A stretch of 64,000 nucleotides of DNA from Bradyrhizobium oligotrophicum S58. Its GTDB lineage: Bacteria; Pseudomonadota; Alphaproteobacteria; Rhizobiales; Xanthobacteraceae. Of this stretch, positions 43,356-52,360 are shown piece by piece (the stretch's first letter is position 1; every line of letters starts with the position of its first letter). The DNA lies in contig NC_020453.1 of NCBI RefSeq assembly GCF_000344805.1, positions 4,621,001-4,685,000 on the forward strand, written 5' to 3'. The translations under genes were made by a program, and so were the position numbers. The notes under the pieces are model-generated. The model had not been told where the DNA came from, did not search any database, and worked only from the letters and a program-made list of their open reading frames with translations.

Positions 43356-43601
43356 ATGAAGAAGCTTTTTCTGATTGCCGCGCTCGCGACCTTCGCTGCC
43401 GGCTCCGCCTTCGCTCAAGACAGCTGCGAGACCAAGGCCGTCGGCAAGGACGGCAAGGCCCTGGCTGGCGCCGCCAAGACCTCGTTCATGAAGAAGTGCA
43501 TGGCCGAGAGCTGCGAAACCAAGGCGGTCGGCTCCGACGGCAAGAAGCTCGCCGGCGCCGCCAAGTCGAGCTTCATGAAGAAGTGCGAAGCCGGCGGCTG
43601 A
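43356..43601 (+). CDS. PsiF-repeat exported protein
   Basis: 81 residues, ATG at 43356 with AAGGAGAC upstream. The signal peptide is about 20 residues (ending SAFAQD). The mature part is two nearly identical PsiF-like repeats of about 28 residues, each S-C-E-T-K-A-V-G-x-D-G-K-x-L-A-G-A-A-K-x-S-F-M-K-K-C. PsiF was named for phosphate-starvation induction in Escherichia coli, but no Pho box is evident here. Four Cys suggest disulfides. A GC hairpin after the stop may terminate the transcript. Confidence 0.85.
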   Translation: MKKLFLIAALATFAAGSAFAQDSCETKAVGKDGKALAGAAKTSFMKKCMAESCETKAVGSDGKKLAGAAKSSFMKKCEAGG

Positions 43602-43626
43602 TACGGCTTGCGACTGACGACATCGG

Positions 43627-43653
43627 CGCCCCGCCATGATGGCTGGCGGGGCG
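43627..43653 (+). terminator. GC-rich hairpin after the PsiF gene
   Basis: CGCCCCGCCA (43627-43636) and TGGCGGGGCG (43644-43653) form a perfect 10-bp stem with a 7-base loop. No T-run follows, so it is a structural terminator candidate. Confidence 0.55.
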
Positions 43654-43809
43654 AAAGATCTTCCGGCGAGTTCCATCGCGCGAGCGTATCGGCAAGCGCG
43701 ATTGACATGATACAGTGTCGCGAGATCCTCACATCGAGCTGCCCATGCCCTGCCGAATTCACGTCCGCCTGCTCTGTCTGGTTCCGCATTTCGGCGAGGC
43801 GCTCGCGGC

Positions 43810-45906
43810 GTGAGTTCCTCGGAGATCGATGCGCTCCGGCAGCGGCTGCAGCAGCTGGAAAGCGAGAATGCAAGGCTTCAGGCGCTGTTTGCCGCCGACG
43901 CCGGCCGTCGAGCCCGCGCCGAAACCGCGCTGGCCGAAAGCGAGGAGCGTTACCGCACACTGTTCAACTCGATCGATGAAGGCTTCTGCATCATCGAGTT
44001 CTTCGACGGCCCGCACGGCCCGTTGAGCGACTACGTCCACGTCGAGGCCAATCCGGCCTATGCGCTGCATGCCGGCATCCCCAACGTGGTCGGGCAGAAG
44101 GTGCGGGAGATGGTGCCCGACGAGGCCGGCGGCTGGGTCGAGCTCTATGGCGCCGTCTTGCGCACCGGCGAGCCGATCCGGTTCGAACGCGAGCTGGTCG
44201 CCACCGGCCGCTATCTCGAACTGGCGGCCTTCCGGGTCGAACCGGCGACGCGGCGGCAGGTGGCGGTGCTGTTCCAGGACATCACCGCGCGCAAGCGCGC
44301 CGAGGCCGCGCTGCAGGAGATCAACGACACGCTCGAGGCGCGCGTCGTCGCCGCGCTGGCCGAGCGCAAGCTGCTGGCCGACATCGTCGAAGGCACCAAT
44401 GCCTTCGTGCAGGTCGTCGACATGCAGTTTCGCCTGATCGCGATCAACGGCGCCTCGGCACGGGAGTTCGAGCGCATTTTCGGCATCCTGCCGAAGGTCG
44501 GCGATGATCTGGTGGAGCTCCTGAAGGACATGCCGGAGCACCAGGCGACCGTGAAGGCCGTCTGGGCGCGCGCGCTCGGCGGCGAGGAATTCACCGAGGT
44601 CGCCGAGTTCGGCGACGCCAGCCGGGACCGCCGCTACTACGAGATGCGCTTCTCCGTGCTGCGCAATGGCGAGGGAGCACAGATCGGCGCCTACCAGTTC
44701 GTCTATGACGTGACCGAGCGGCTCCAGGAACAGACCAGGCTGCACGAGGCCGAGGAGGCGCTGCGCCAGTCGCAGAAGATGGAAGCGGTCGGACAGCTGA
44801 CCGGGGGCATCGCGCATGATTTCAACAATCTGCTGACCGGCATCATGGGCTCGCTCGAGATGCTCCAGACCCGTGTGCGCCAGGGCCGTTTCTCGGAGAT
44901 CGACCGCTACGTGGCGGCGGCCCAGGGCGCATCCAAGCGCGCGGCTGGGCTCACTCATCGCCTGCTCGCCTTCTCGCGACGCCAGACGCTCGACCCGAAG
45001 CCGACCGACGTCAACCGGCTGGTGATGGGCATGGAGGAGCTGGTCCGCCGCACCGTCGGCCCGCAGATCACGCTCGAAGTGGTGACGGCCGGCGGGCTGT
45101 GGCCGGCGCTGATCGATCCATCGCAGCTCGAAAGCGCGCTGCTCAACCTCTGCATCAATGCCCGCGACGCCATGCCCGAAGGCGGCCGGATCACGATCGA
45201 GACCGCCAACAAATGGCTCGACGACCGCGCCGCCCGCGAACGCGACCTGCCGCCCGGTCAGTACATCTCGCTTTGCGTGACCGACAACGGCACGGGCATG
45301 ACACCCGACGTGATCGAGCACGCCTTTGATCCGTTCTTCACGACCAAGCCGATCGGCCAGGGCACCGGCCTCGGCCTGTCGATGGTCTACGGCTTCGTCC
45401 GCCAGTCGGGCGGCCAGGTGCGGATCTATTCCGAGCTTGGTCAAGGCACCACGATGTGTCTGTATTTTCCGCGCCACTATGTCGGCGAAGCCGAGGCCAC
45501 CGATGCCGCGCGCAACAGCGCCGCGATGCCGGTGCACACCGGGCAGACCATTCTCGTCGTCGACGACGAGCCGACCGTGCGCATGCTGGTCATGGAGGTG
45601 CTCGACGAGCGTGGCTACGCCGTCATCGAAGCCAAGGACGGCCCTTCGGGGTTGGCGGCGCTGCAGTCGAGCGCGCGCATCGATCTCCTGATCACCGATG
45701 TCGGCCTGCCCGGCGGCATGAACGGCCGTCAGCTGGCTGACGCGGCGCGCACGACGCGTCCGGGTCTGAAGGTGCTGTTCATCACGGGCTACGCCGAGAA
45801 CGCGATCCTGAGCAGCGGCCAGCTCGCGCCCGGCATGCAGGTGCTGACCAAGCCGTTCGACGTCGAGGCCCTCGCCGGCCGCGTCACCGAGATGGTGGAG
45901 AGCTGA
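43810..45906 (+). CDS. Hybrid sensor histidine kinase, soluble
   Basis: 698 residues from a GTG at 43810. N-terminal coiled-coil (about 1-40), PAS 1 (about 45-165, ending [12 protein letters not shown]), PAS 2 (about 190-305, ending [13 protein letters not shown]), then HisKA with the acceptor H336 in [14 protein letters not shown]. The HATPase domain follows with N, G1 and G2 boxes (LINARD-like [33 protein letters not shown]). A C-terminal receiver domain has VVDDEP and the acceptor Asp in [10 protein letters not shown]. No membrane segment is seen. The partner response regulator is not in the window. Confidence 0.92.
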   Translation: MSSSEIDALRQRLQQLESENARLQALFAADAGRRARAETALAESEERYRTLFNSIDEGFCIIEFFDGPHGPLSDYVHVEANPAYALHAGIPNVVGQKVREMVPDEAGGWVELYGAVLRTGEPIRFERELVATGRYLELAAFRVEPATRRQVAVLFQDITARKRAEAALQEINDTLEARVVAALAERKLLADIVEGTNAFVQVVDMQFRLIAINGASAREFERIFGILPKVGDDLVELLKDMPEHQATVKAVWARALGGEEFTEVAEFGDASRDRRYYEMRFSVLRNGEGAQIGAYQFVYDVTERLQEQTRLHEAEEALRQSQKMEAVGQLTGGIAHDFNNLLTGIMGSLEMLQTRVRQGRFSEIDRYVAAAQGASKRAAGLTHRLLAFSRRQTLDPKPTDVNRLVMGMEELVRRTVGPQITLEVVTAGGLWPALIDPSQLESALLNLCINARDAMPEGGRITIETANKWLDDRAARERDLPPGQYISLCVTDNGTGMTPDVIEHAFDPFFTTKPIGQGTGLGLSMVYGFVRQSGGQVRIYSELGQGTTMCLYFPRHYVGEAEATDAARNSAAMPVHTGQTILVVDDEPTVRMLVMEVLDERGYAVIEAKDGPSGLAALQSSARIDLLITDVGLPGGMNGRQLADAARTTRPGLKVLFITGYAENAILSSGQLAPGMQVLTKPFDVEALAGRVTEMVES

Positions 45907-45928
45907 GCGCGTCCCCCTCGCCGTTGGA

Positions 45929-47551
45929 TCAGCTGCGCAGCCCGGGCGCCTCGTGGCCGCTGCGGGCGACATATTCGGTGTAGCCGCCGCCATACTGATG
46001 GAGCCCGTCGGACGTCAACTCCAGCACGCGGTTGGAGAGCGCCGCGAGGAAATGACGATCATGGGACACGAACAGCATGGTGCCCTCGAAGCTCGACAAC
46101 GCGGCGATCAGCATCTCCTTGGTCGCCATGTCCAGATGGTTGGTCGGCTCGTCCAGCACCAGGAAGTTCGGCGGATCGTAGAGCATCTTGGCCATCACGA
46201 GCCGCGCCTTCTCGCCGCCCGACAGCACCCGGCATCGCTTTTCGACGTCGTCGCCGGAGAAGCCGAAGCACCCCGCCAGCGCCCGCAGCGAGCCTTGGCC
46301 CGCCTGCGGGAACGAATGCTCCAGCGATTCGAACACCGTCTCGTCGCCGTCCAGCAGATCCATCGCATGCTGGGCGAAGTAGCCCATCTTGACGCTGCCG
46401 CCGATCGTCACCGAGCCGTCATCGGGCTCCGCGCTGCCGGCGATCAGCTTCAGCAAGGTGGACTTGCCGGCGCCGTTGACACCCATGACGCACCAGCGCT
46501 CCCGGCGCCGGATCATGAAATCCAGCCCGTCATAGATGCGACGGCTGCCGTAGCTCTTGGAGACGTTCTTCAGCGCGACCACGTCCTCACCCGAGCGCGG
46601 CGCCGGCAGAAAATCGAACGCGACCGTCTGGCGCCGCTTCGGCGGCTCGACCCGCTCGATCTTGTCGAGCTTCTTGACCCGGCTCTGCACCTGCGCCGCG
46701 TGCGAGGCGCGCGCCTTGAAGCGCTCGATGAACTTGATCTCCTTGGACAGCATCGCCTGCTGGCGCTCATACTGCGCCTGCTGCTGCTTCTCGTTGAGCG
46801 CCCGCTGCTGCTCGTAGAAATCGTAATCGCCGGAATAGGTCGTGAGCTGGCCGGCGTCGATCTCGATCACCTTGTTGATGATGCGGTTGATGAACTCGCG
46901 GTCGTGCGAGGTCATCAGCAGCGCCCCCTCATAGCCCTTGAGGAATTGCTCCAGCCAGATCAGGCTTTCCAGGTCGAGATGGTTGGACGGCTCGTCGAGC
47001 AGCATGACGTCGGGCCGCATCAGCAGGATGCGCGCCAGCGCGACGCGCATCTTCCAGCCGCCGGACAACAGGCCGACGTCCTTGTCCATCATCTCCTCGG
47101 AGAAGCCGAGACCCGCGAGCGCCTCGCGTGCCCGGCTGTCGAGCGCATAGCCGTCGAGTTCCTCGAACCGCGCCAGCACCTCGCCATAGCGCGCGATGAT
47201 GTCGTCCATCTCGTCGGCGCGATCCGGATCAGCCATCGCGGTCTCGAGCTCCTTGAGCTCGGCTGCGACCGACGATACTGGCCCGGCCCCATCCATGACC
47301 TCGGCGACGGCACTGCGGCCGGACATCTCGCCGACATCCTGGTTGAAGTAGCCGATCGACACGCCGCGATCGATCGAGACCTGCCCTTCGTCCGGCTGCT
47401 CGCGGCCCGAGATCATCCGGAACAGCGTCGTCTTGCCGGCGCCGTTCGGACCGACCAGGCCGATCTTTTCGCCGCGCTGGAGGGCGGCGGAGGCTTCGAT
47501 GAAGAGAATCTGGTGGCCGACTTGCTTACTGACGTTATCGAGGCGGATCAT
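45929..47551 (-). CDS. ABC-F family ribosome-associated ATPase
   Basis: 540 residues with two ABC cassettes and no membrane domain. Walker A motifs are GPNGAGKTT and GVNGAGKST, and signatures are LSGGWKMR and LSGGEKAR. The basic-helical interdomain linker (QQRALNEKQQQAQYERQQAM, IKFIERFKARASHAAQVQSR) is the P-site tRNA-interacting arm of ABC-F proteins. Length and layout resemble YbiT/EttA-type translation factors rather than drug exporters. It acts at the ribosome by family precedent. Convergent with the hybrid kinase; the FixK-type cytochrome gene lies upstream on the same strand. Confidence 0.92.
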   Translation of the reverse strand: MIRLDNVSKQVGHQILFIEASAALQRGEKIGLVGPNGAGKTTLFRMISGREQPDEGQVSIDRGVSIGYFNQDVGEMSGRSAVAEVMDGAGPVSSVAAELKELETAMADPDRADEMDDIIARYGEVLARFEELDGYALDSRAREALAGLGFSEEMMDKDVGLLSGGWKMRVALARILLMRPDVMLLDEPSNHLDLESLIWLEQFLKGYEGALLMTSHDREFINRIINKVIEIDAGQLTTYSGDYDFYEQQRALNEKQQQAQYERQQAMLSKEIKFIERFKARASHAAQVQSRVKKLDKIERVEPPKRRQTVAFDFLPAPRSGEDVVALKNVSKSYGSRRIYDGLDFMIRRRERWCVMGVNGAGKSTLLKLIAGSAEPDDGSVTIGGSVKMGYFAQHAMDLLDGDETVFESLEHSFPQAGQGSLRALAGCFGFSGDDVEKRCRVLSGGEKARLVMAKMLYDPPNFLVLDEPTNHLDMATKEMLIAALSSFEGTMLFVSHDRHFLAALSNRVLELTSDGLHQYGGGYTEYVARSGHEAPGLRS

Positions 47552-47655
47552 GAGGGCTCAGGACATGGACATGTTGCCGCCGCTCTTAGTCGATGCGCGC
47601 CGCCGGTGGAAGGCGCAATTTGGGCCCTCCCGCCAGTACCATCAGACCGGCTGGG

Positions 47656-48114
47656 TCAGCGGCCGTGCGGCCGGAAATCCTGGTTGCCGAATGGCTTGTC
47701 GGTTGGAATGCGAATGGCGATGTAGCCGCGATCCATCGAGGCGTGGCACGCATTGCAGCCCGACGTGAGCTCCGTCACGGCCGCGGCGAAGCGCTTGCCG
47801 TCCTTGGCGGCGATGGCATCCGAAATCGACTGGATCGGCTGGCCCAGCGTGGTCACGTTGTCCACCGGCAGACCCGAATAGAAGATCGCGGCGTCGGTCA
47901 GGCTCTGCCTCAGCTGAGCGAGTTCATAGGACGCGAGATCCCAGTTCTTGGCCTGCCCCGCGAACGACAGCTTCGCATGCCGGACCTGGATGAGATTCAT
48001 GATGTCGCCGAGCCGCGGCAGATACTGGTCTGCATTGGACCGCGATTGCGCCGCAGCCAGCGAGACCGCCGAACAGGCAAGCAGAACACCGGCAACCCAC
48101 TTGCGATAATTCAT
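47656..48114 (-). CDS. Periplasmic monohaem c-type cytochrome-like protein
   Basis: 152 residues, ATG at 48114; the longer frame adds residues without signal-peptide character. Signal peptide about 22 residues (ACSAVSLAAAQSRSN). The single haem motif CNACH is near the C-terminus (TSGCNACHASMDRGYIAIRI), an arrangement like cytochrome c-prime-type or class II cytochromes, with helices before the haem (LSFAGQAKNWDLASYELAQL). A FixK/FNR-type box with a well-spaced -10 lies 75-88 bases upstream, so induction under low oxygen is predicted. Electron partner unknown. Confidence 0.8.
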   Translation of the reverse strand: MNYRKWVAGVLLACSAVSLAAAQSRSNADQYLPRLGDIMNLIQVRHAKLSFAGQAKNWDLASYELAQLRQSLTDAAIFYSGLPVDNVTTLGQPIQSISDAIAAKDGKRFAAAVTELTSGCNACHASMDRGYIAIRIPTDKPFGNQDFRPHGR

Positions 48115-48160
48115 GTCGACACCCCCGCTTCCCAGATCCGAGCCGTTGCACTCCAAGAAG

Positions 48161-48202
48161 AACATACCGCTGTGATCGAAAGCCGGACTTGCGATTGATC
48201 AA
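48161..48202 (-). promoter_or_regulatory. FixK/FNR-type promoter of the cytochrome gene
   Basis: Minus strand: TTGATCAATCGCAA (48202-48189), matching the TTG[AC]-N6-[TG]CAA FixK pattern with one imperfect half, and TATGTT (48166-48161) as -10. The box centre to -10 centre distance is 32 bases, the class II activator spacing. Start predicted near 48154. Confidence 0.6.
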
Positions 48203-48260
48203 GACCGACAGGGTCAACCGCTCAATAGACCGCCTCGAGTTCTTAAGGCTTGTAAAACGA

Positions 48261-48294
48261 ATGATCCGCCGAAGCGGCTGCTCCGGCGGATCAT
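48261..48294 (-). terminator. Rho-independent-like terminator of glnII
   Basis: ATGATCCGCCG (48261-48271) and CGGCGGATCAT (48284-48294) form a perfect 11-bp stem with a 12-base loop, 38 bases after the glnII stop codon. On the minus strand it is followed by TCGTTTTAC. Confidence 0.75.
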
Positions 48295-48332
48295 CATGTC
48301 AGCCCCTGCCCCGGGGTGTTGTGTTCGGCGTC

Positions 48333-49367
48333 TTAGGCTGCGGCCTTCGCGCCGGTCGGAACCATCGAGATCGTCTTCAGGACCTGAGACGCGATCTGGT
48401 AGGGGTCGCCCTGGGAGTTCGGGCGGCGGTCTTCCAGATAGCCCTTGTAGCCATTGTTGGCGAAGGAATGCGGCACGCGGATCGAGGCGCCGCGATCAGC
48501 AATACCCCAGCTGAAAGTATCGATCGACGCAGTCTCGTGCTTGCCGGTCAGACGCATGTGGTTGTCCGGACCGTACACTGCGATGTGATCGGCGCGGGCT
48601 TCCTTGAAAGCGTCCATCAGCTTCTCGAAGTACTCCTTGCCGCCGACTTCGCGCATGTGCTTGGTCGAGAAGTTGCAGTGCATGCCCGAGCCGTTCCAGT
48701 CGGTGTCGCCGAGCGGCTTGCAGTGGAACTCGATGTCGATGCCGTACTTCTCGGTCAGGCGCAGCATGAGATAGCGGGCCATCCACATCTGGTCGGCGGC
48801 AGTGCGCGAGCCCTTGCCGAACACCTGGAATTCCCACTGGCCCTTCGCCACTTCGGCGTTGATGCCTTCGTGGTTGATGCCGGCCGCGAGGCAGAGGTCG
48901 AGATGCTCCTCGACGATCTTGCGGGCGACGTCGCCGACGTTCTTGAAGCCGACGCCGGTGTAGTACGGACCCTGCGGAGCGGGATAGCCGTATTCCGGGA
49001 AGCCGAGCGGACGACCGTCCTTGTAGAAGAAGTACTCCTGCTCGAAACCGAACCACGCATCCTGATCGTCCAGAATGGTCGCGCGGGCGTTCGACGCATG
49101 CGGAGTCACGCCGTCCGGCATCATCACTTCGCACATCACCAGCACGCCGTTCGTACGACCGGCATCGGGATACACGGCGACCGGCTTCAGCACGCAATCG
49201 GAGCTATGGCCTTCGGCCTGCATCGTCGACGAGCCGTCGAAGCCCCACAGAGGCAGTTGCTCCAGGGTCGGAAACGAGGAAAATTCCTTGATCTGTGTCT
49301 TGCCGCGCAAATTCGGCACCGGCTTGTAGCCGTCGAGCCAGATGTACTCGAGTTTGTATTTCGTCAT
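48333..49367 (-). CDS. glnII: Glutamine synthetase type II
   Basis: 344-residue cytoplasmic enzyme that makes glutamine from glutamate, ammonia and ATP. The eukaryote-like GSII layout is plain: LEYIWLDGYKPVPNLRGKT at the N-terminus, LPLWGFDGSSTMQAEGHSSD, WFGFEQEYFF, the GINAEVAKGQWEFQ active-site strand, and NGSGMHCNFSTK. It lacks the GlnA-type adenylylation Tyr region. ATG at 49367 chosen from the alignment of the start (MTKYKLEYIW). A sigma-54 promoter lies about 90-100 bases upstream, as expected for NtrC-controlled glnII of rhizobia. DUF2735 is the divergent neighbour. Confidence 0.97.
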   Translation of the reverse strand: MTKYKLEYIWLDGYKPVPNLRGKTQIKEFSSFPTLEQLPLWGFDGSSTMQAEGHSSDCVLKPVAVYPDAGRTNGVLVMCEVMMPDGVTPHASNARATILDDQDAWFGFEQEYFFYKDGRPLGFPEYGYPAPQGPYYTGVGFKNVGDVARKIVEEHLDLCLAAGINHEGINAEVAKGQWEFQVFGKGSRTAADQMWMARYLMLRLTEKYGIDIEFHCKPLGDTDWNGSGMHCNFSTKHMREVGGKEYFEKLMDAFKEARADHIAVYGPDNHMRLTGKHETASIDTFSWGIADRGASIRVPHSFANNGYKGYLEDRRPNSQGDPYQIASQVLKTISMVPTGAKAAA

Positions 49368-49454
49368 TGAGCCTCTCTGTCTTATCGAAAGGTGGGAGGC
49401 CAGCAATCGAAGGCACCCCGCTTACCCGGCCACGATCGGCCAGCGCACTCTTAA

Positions 49455-49469
49455 GCATGGAACGTGCCA
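49455..49469 (-). promoter_or_regulatory. Sigma-54 (-24/-12) promoter of glnII
   Basis: Minus strand: TGGCAC (49469-49464), 5 nt, ATGC (49458-49455), against the consensus TGGCAC-N5-TTGC, with one mismatch. The start near 49444 leaves a leader of about 77 bases before the ATG. Confidence 0.75.
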
Positions 49470-49712
49470 AATCCCGCGACGTCCCGCCGCAGCGGCCGAC
49501 CTCGATCCGAGCACCGCATGACCAGACTTTCCCCCGTGTCGAGTGCGGCAAAGCGGCACGGCCGGGATTGCACGGGCTGCATGACGGCGGCAGCGGTGTG
49601 TCCGAATCACGCTTGATTCCTTGGCATTTGCGGCGCTGCGAGACTCCAGACGACCAAGGCGTTGGCAGTGCCCCGACATTTTTGAAAAGACCTGAGCTTC
49701 CTTTCGCAACCT

Positions 49713-49726
49713 TTGATCTGGCTCAA
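49713..49726. promoter_or_regulatory. FixK/FNR-type box between glnII and DUF2735
   Basis: TTGATCTGGCTCAA differs at one base from the canonical FixK box TTGATCTGGATCAA. It is 187 bases before the DUF2735 start. No well-placed -10 is obvious on either strand, so the target is uncertain. Confidence 0.5.
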
Positions 49727-49912
49727 GCGTTAGTCAGCTGCCTGTTGCTTCGCAGGGTGCAAGTCCGGAAATGCCTCCGAAACGTGCAACATGTGATTTC
49801 ATTTTGATCATATTGCATTCTCCGGGGCAGCCGCCGATATCGATACTGGTAACCACAAGCGAACGAGTCGGGCGCACCATCAGCTGTGGTCCGATGGGAA
49901 GGAGAATTGCCA

Positions 49913-50107
49913 ATGGACAGGAACGTGAACGAGGGGTCCGCAAGGATCTATCAATTCCCGCGCGGCGGGCGGGCGGGTCTCGCGCCCCGTCATGCCGGAG
50001 AGACCTCTGCACGGCAGATCGCACCGTCTTTGCAGCCGACGATCTACAGCGGCAGCTGGTATCACGACGAGGCGATCCAGGAAGCCAAGCCGGCGTGGGA
50101 CCGCTGA
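49913..50107 (+). CDS. DUF2735 protein, glnII neighbour
   Basis: 64 residues, ATG at 49913 with AAGGAGAATTGCC upstream. The family pattern is present: SARIYQFPRGGRAGLAPRHA at the N-terminus, then a C-terminal SGSWYHDEAIQEAKP. DUF2735 genes are regularly found beside glnII in rhizobia, which supports both calls; the function is unknown and may relate to nitrogen control. A hairpin after the stop ends the unit. Confidence 0.87.
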   Translation: MDRNVNEGSARIYQFPRGGRAGLAPRHAGETSARQIAPSLQPTIYSGSWYHDEAIQEAKPAWDR

Positions 50108-50147
50108 TGTCGACAAGTCCCGTAACGCACGCTTCGCGCTTTTGCTG

Positions 50148-50179
50148 AAGGGTCGGACCGACGAGGTTCCGGCCCTTTT
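50148..50179 (+). terminator. Terminator after DUF2735
   Basis: AAGGGTCGGACC pairs with GGTTCCGGCCCTT (one bulge and a G-T pair), followed by TTTTGC, 40 bases after the stop codon. Confidence 0.65.
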
Positions 50180-50301
50180 GCTTTCTCAGACATTCTTCGG
50201 AGCTGCTCGCAGACGAGCGAGGTTGTGCCGGGTCATGGGGCGGCCGTCCCTGGTCACCAGGTCGCGGAAACTGAGCGGACGACATTCCCCTTCGAAGGTC
50301 G

Positions 50302-51075
50302 ATGACGTACATTCAGGGCATGTCCGACGCGCCCTTCCAGCACCCTGCCCGCCACCTCGGTCTCCAAGGCGCCAGCAACTTCAGGGATCTCGGCGGATAT
50401 CGCAGTCGCGATGGACGCCATGTGCGCTGGCGACAGCTGTTTCGGTCAAACCATCTCGGCCGGCTGACCGAGGCCGATATTGCGATTTTGCGCCAGCTCG
50501 GCGTCCGCACCGCGTTCGATTTCCGCGGTCGCGACGAGCGCAACGCTGGCCTCTGCGCCGTGAGCGAAATCACCGTGCGCTCCGTGCCGATCGAGCCGAG
50601 CGTCGTCCCCGCACTGCGAGCCCGGGCAATGGCCGGGCGTCTGGCGGCGGACGAAGCCCTGGACCTCATGCGTGAATCCTATCGCAACTACATCCGCAAC
50701 CACACGCCGCGTTTTCGGGTGCTGTTCGACCATCTCCTGCAGGACCATGCGCCGCTGGTGATCCATTGCACGGCAGGCAAGGACCGCACCGGCGTCGCAT
50801 GTGCGCTGGTGCTGCATGCGCTCGACATTCCGGACGATGTCATTCTCGAGGACTACCTGCTGACGAACCAGCTCTACCAGCGCGACTCGGCAGCTCACCC
50901 CGATCTTCCCGGCGATGTCGTGCAGGCGATCGGAACGGTCCAAGGCTCGTTCCTGGCGGCGGCGTTCGATACCATGCGCGACGATTTCGGCGACGTCGAC
51001 GCGTACTTGCGCCACGGTCTCGCCATCGACAGCGCCGCGCGCAACGCTTTGCAGGAGCTTTATCTCACGCGATGA
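50302..51075 (+). CDS. Tyrosine-protein phosphatase (PtpB/SIW14-like)
   Basis: 257 residues. The signature H155-C156-T-A-G-K-D-R162-T-G is the C-x5-R phosphatase loop, with the Lys-Asp variant typical of bacterial lipid/tyrosine phosphatases such as PtpB. The N-terminal NFRDLGGYRSRDG and LFRSNHLGRLTEAD motifs define the Y_phosphatase3 family. Substrates in this group include phosphotyrosine and phosphoinositides. ATG at 50302 or at 50320 are both possible. It stands alone in the plus strand between small genes. Confidence 0.9.
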   Translation: MTYIQGMSDAPFQHPARHLGLQGASNFRDLGGYRSRDGRHVRWRQLFRSNHLGRLTEADIAILRQLGVRTAFDFRGRDERNAGLCAVSEITVRSVPIEPSVVPALRARAMAGRLAADEALDLMRESYRNYIRNHTPRFRVLFDHLLQDHAPLVIHCTAGKDRTGVACALVLHALDIPDDVILEDYLLTNQLYQRDSAAHPDLPGDVVQAIGTVQGSFLAAAFDTMRDDFGDVDAYLRHGLAIDSAARNALQELYLTR

Positions 51076-51220
51076 GAGGTCGGAGCTCAGTCCTACAGCT
51101 TGGCCCAAAGACTACCGTTTCGGTATCGCCGACGGCATGAGAAACCCGGTGCGTAGGCACGCTACGCACATCGCATCGATCGACCCGATTCGCGGGCCGT
51201 GCAGTCCTGCTGGTGCCGAA

Positions 51221-51439
51221 TCAGGCCGCCTCGATATCGGCCGTCTCAGCGGCCTCCAGCGCATCGAGATCGGCAATCACCTCCTCGAACGCGGAAATGG
51301 CCTGCTGAACCGCTGCAATCTGCATCAACTCCCAGCCGCTCACCGGACCTGCACGATTCTGCAAGGCGACCACGAGATCCCGCCGCTGCTCCTTCAGTTG
51401 CACCAGCGGCAAACCATGGTCCGGCAGATGTCTCATCAT
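51221..51439 (-). CDS. Small cytoplasmic helical protein of unknown function
   Basis: 72 residues, ATG at 51439 with TTGGAGC upstream. Helical, charged (LPLVQLKEQRRDLVVALQNR, IAAVQQAISAFEEVIADLDA), acidic C-terminus. No cysteine and no signal. No family recognised; it lies between two convergently arranged enzymes and its partner is unknown. Confidence 0.62.
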   Translation of the reverse strand: MMRHLPDHGLPLVQLKEQRRDLVVALQNRAGPVSGWELMQIAAVQQAISAFEEVIADLDALEAAETADIEAA

Positions 51440-51530
51440 GACAAAGCTCCAACGCCCTTCAAACGGCACATCGGTAAGCTATCCTGCCACGCTGGCGATC
51501 CGCTTACGAAACTCGGACAAATTTTATCGA

Positions 51531-52229
51531 TCAGGCGAGCGGCGCCGGCGCCGACATCATCGCTTCGGCAAGAATGCTGCTGATACGCGCGGTCGCCACT
51601 TCACTCACGTGGAGGCGATCGCCATGCCCGTCGTCCAGCGCCGACGGCGAGATCTTGCCGCTCTCGCACCAGCCCTTCATTAGCGCCCAGCGCCCGAACA
51701 GATTGACGCCGGCCGCGGAGGTGACCTTCTCGATCCGCCGCTGCATGTCTTCGGCGAGGGCCAACCGTCTCGGCACGTCGACGATTGCAGCGGTATATTG
51801 CAGGTCCATGACGATCACGTCGACCGGCAGCGGGGCAAGCCATTCGAGACCGACGCGGAGCGCCGCCTCGACCTCATCCAGACTATAGAGTCCGTCCCTG
51901 TAGGCGGCGTTCGTGCCGACCTGCCAAATGACCAGCGACGGCTGTTCCGCGATCACGTCGCATTCGAACCGCGAGAGCTCCTCCGGCGCCTCCTGTCCGC
52001 CAAGGCCACGATTGAGCACATCGACCATGCAGCCAAAATTGGCCTTGCGCAGCGATTGCTCGAGTCGCGCGGGGAATGCGACAATTTCATTGGTACCCGC
52101 CGTCGACGACGAACCGAGCGCCACGATCCGGGTCTTGCGTTGTGCACGAAGACTGTGCCGGAAATGGCTGATCGGATGACGAAAACCGGTGAAAACGTCG
52201 GGAAGTCCGCCAGCGCCTGTCGCGGTCAT
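51531..52229 (-). CDS. SGNH/GDSL-family hydrolase
   Basis: 232 residues, ATG at 52229 with AGAGGTGATC upstream; the longer frame is unlikely. Family blocks: I, VALGSSSTAG with the nucleophile Ser about residue 41; II, NRGLGGQEA; III, WQVGTNAAYRDG (Asn); V, DDGHGDRLHVS (Asp-x-x-His). These give the SGNH esterase/lipase fold. No signal peptide, so a cytoplasmic esterase or acyl-hydrolase is likely. Substrate unknown. It diverges from the SDR gene with 131 bases between. Confidence 0.87.
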   Translation of the reverse strand: MTATGAGGLPDVFTGFRHPISHFRHSLRAQRKTRIVALGSSSTAGTNEIVAFPARLEQSLRKANFGCMVDVLNRGLGGQEAPEELSRFECDVIAEQPSLVIWQVGTNAAYRDGLYSLDEVEAALRVGLEWLAPLPVDVIVMDLQYTAAIVDVPRRLALAEDMQRRIEKVTSAAGVNLFGRWALMKGWCESGKISPSALDDGHGDRLHVSEVATARISSILAEAMMSAPAPLA

Positions 52230-52360
52230 GATCACCTCTGACGAACCACGCCTTCTGATTGCAATTGCATGCCGCGGCCGCGCCCCCATTGCAACTCGTT
52301 CGCTTGGCAATAGTATAAAAGGGGGCGCTGCGGGGCGCGTGAACGGGGACCAGAGACGGA

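Larger units (their letters stand above)
49368..49912. other. Divergent control region between glnII and DUF2735
   Basis: 545 bases. It contains the glnII sigma-54 promoter and a FixK/FNR-type box, listed separately. I looked for NtrC enhancer sites (GCAC and GTGC halves) and found no convincing pair. No further gene seen. Confidence 0.5.

Noticed and set aside
49459..49483. GGAAC-N16-CGTC on the plus strand near glnII
   Set aside because: It overlaps the sigma-54 promoter of glnII on the other strand and no gene follows at a sensible distance.
49540..49600. NtrC enhancer sites upstream of glnII
   Set aside because: Only single half-sites (GTGC, GCAC) in wrong orientation or spacing; not reported as a feature.
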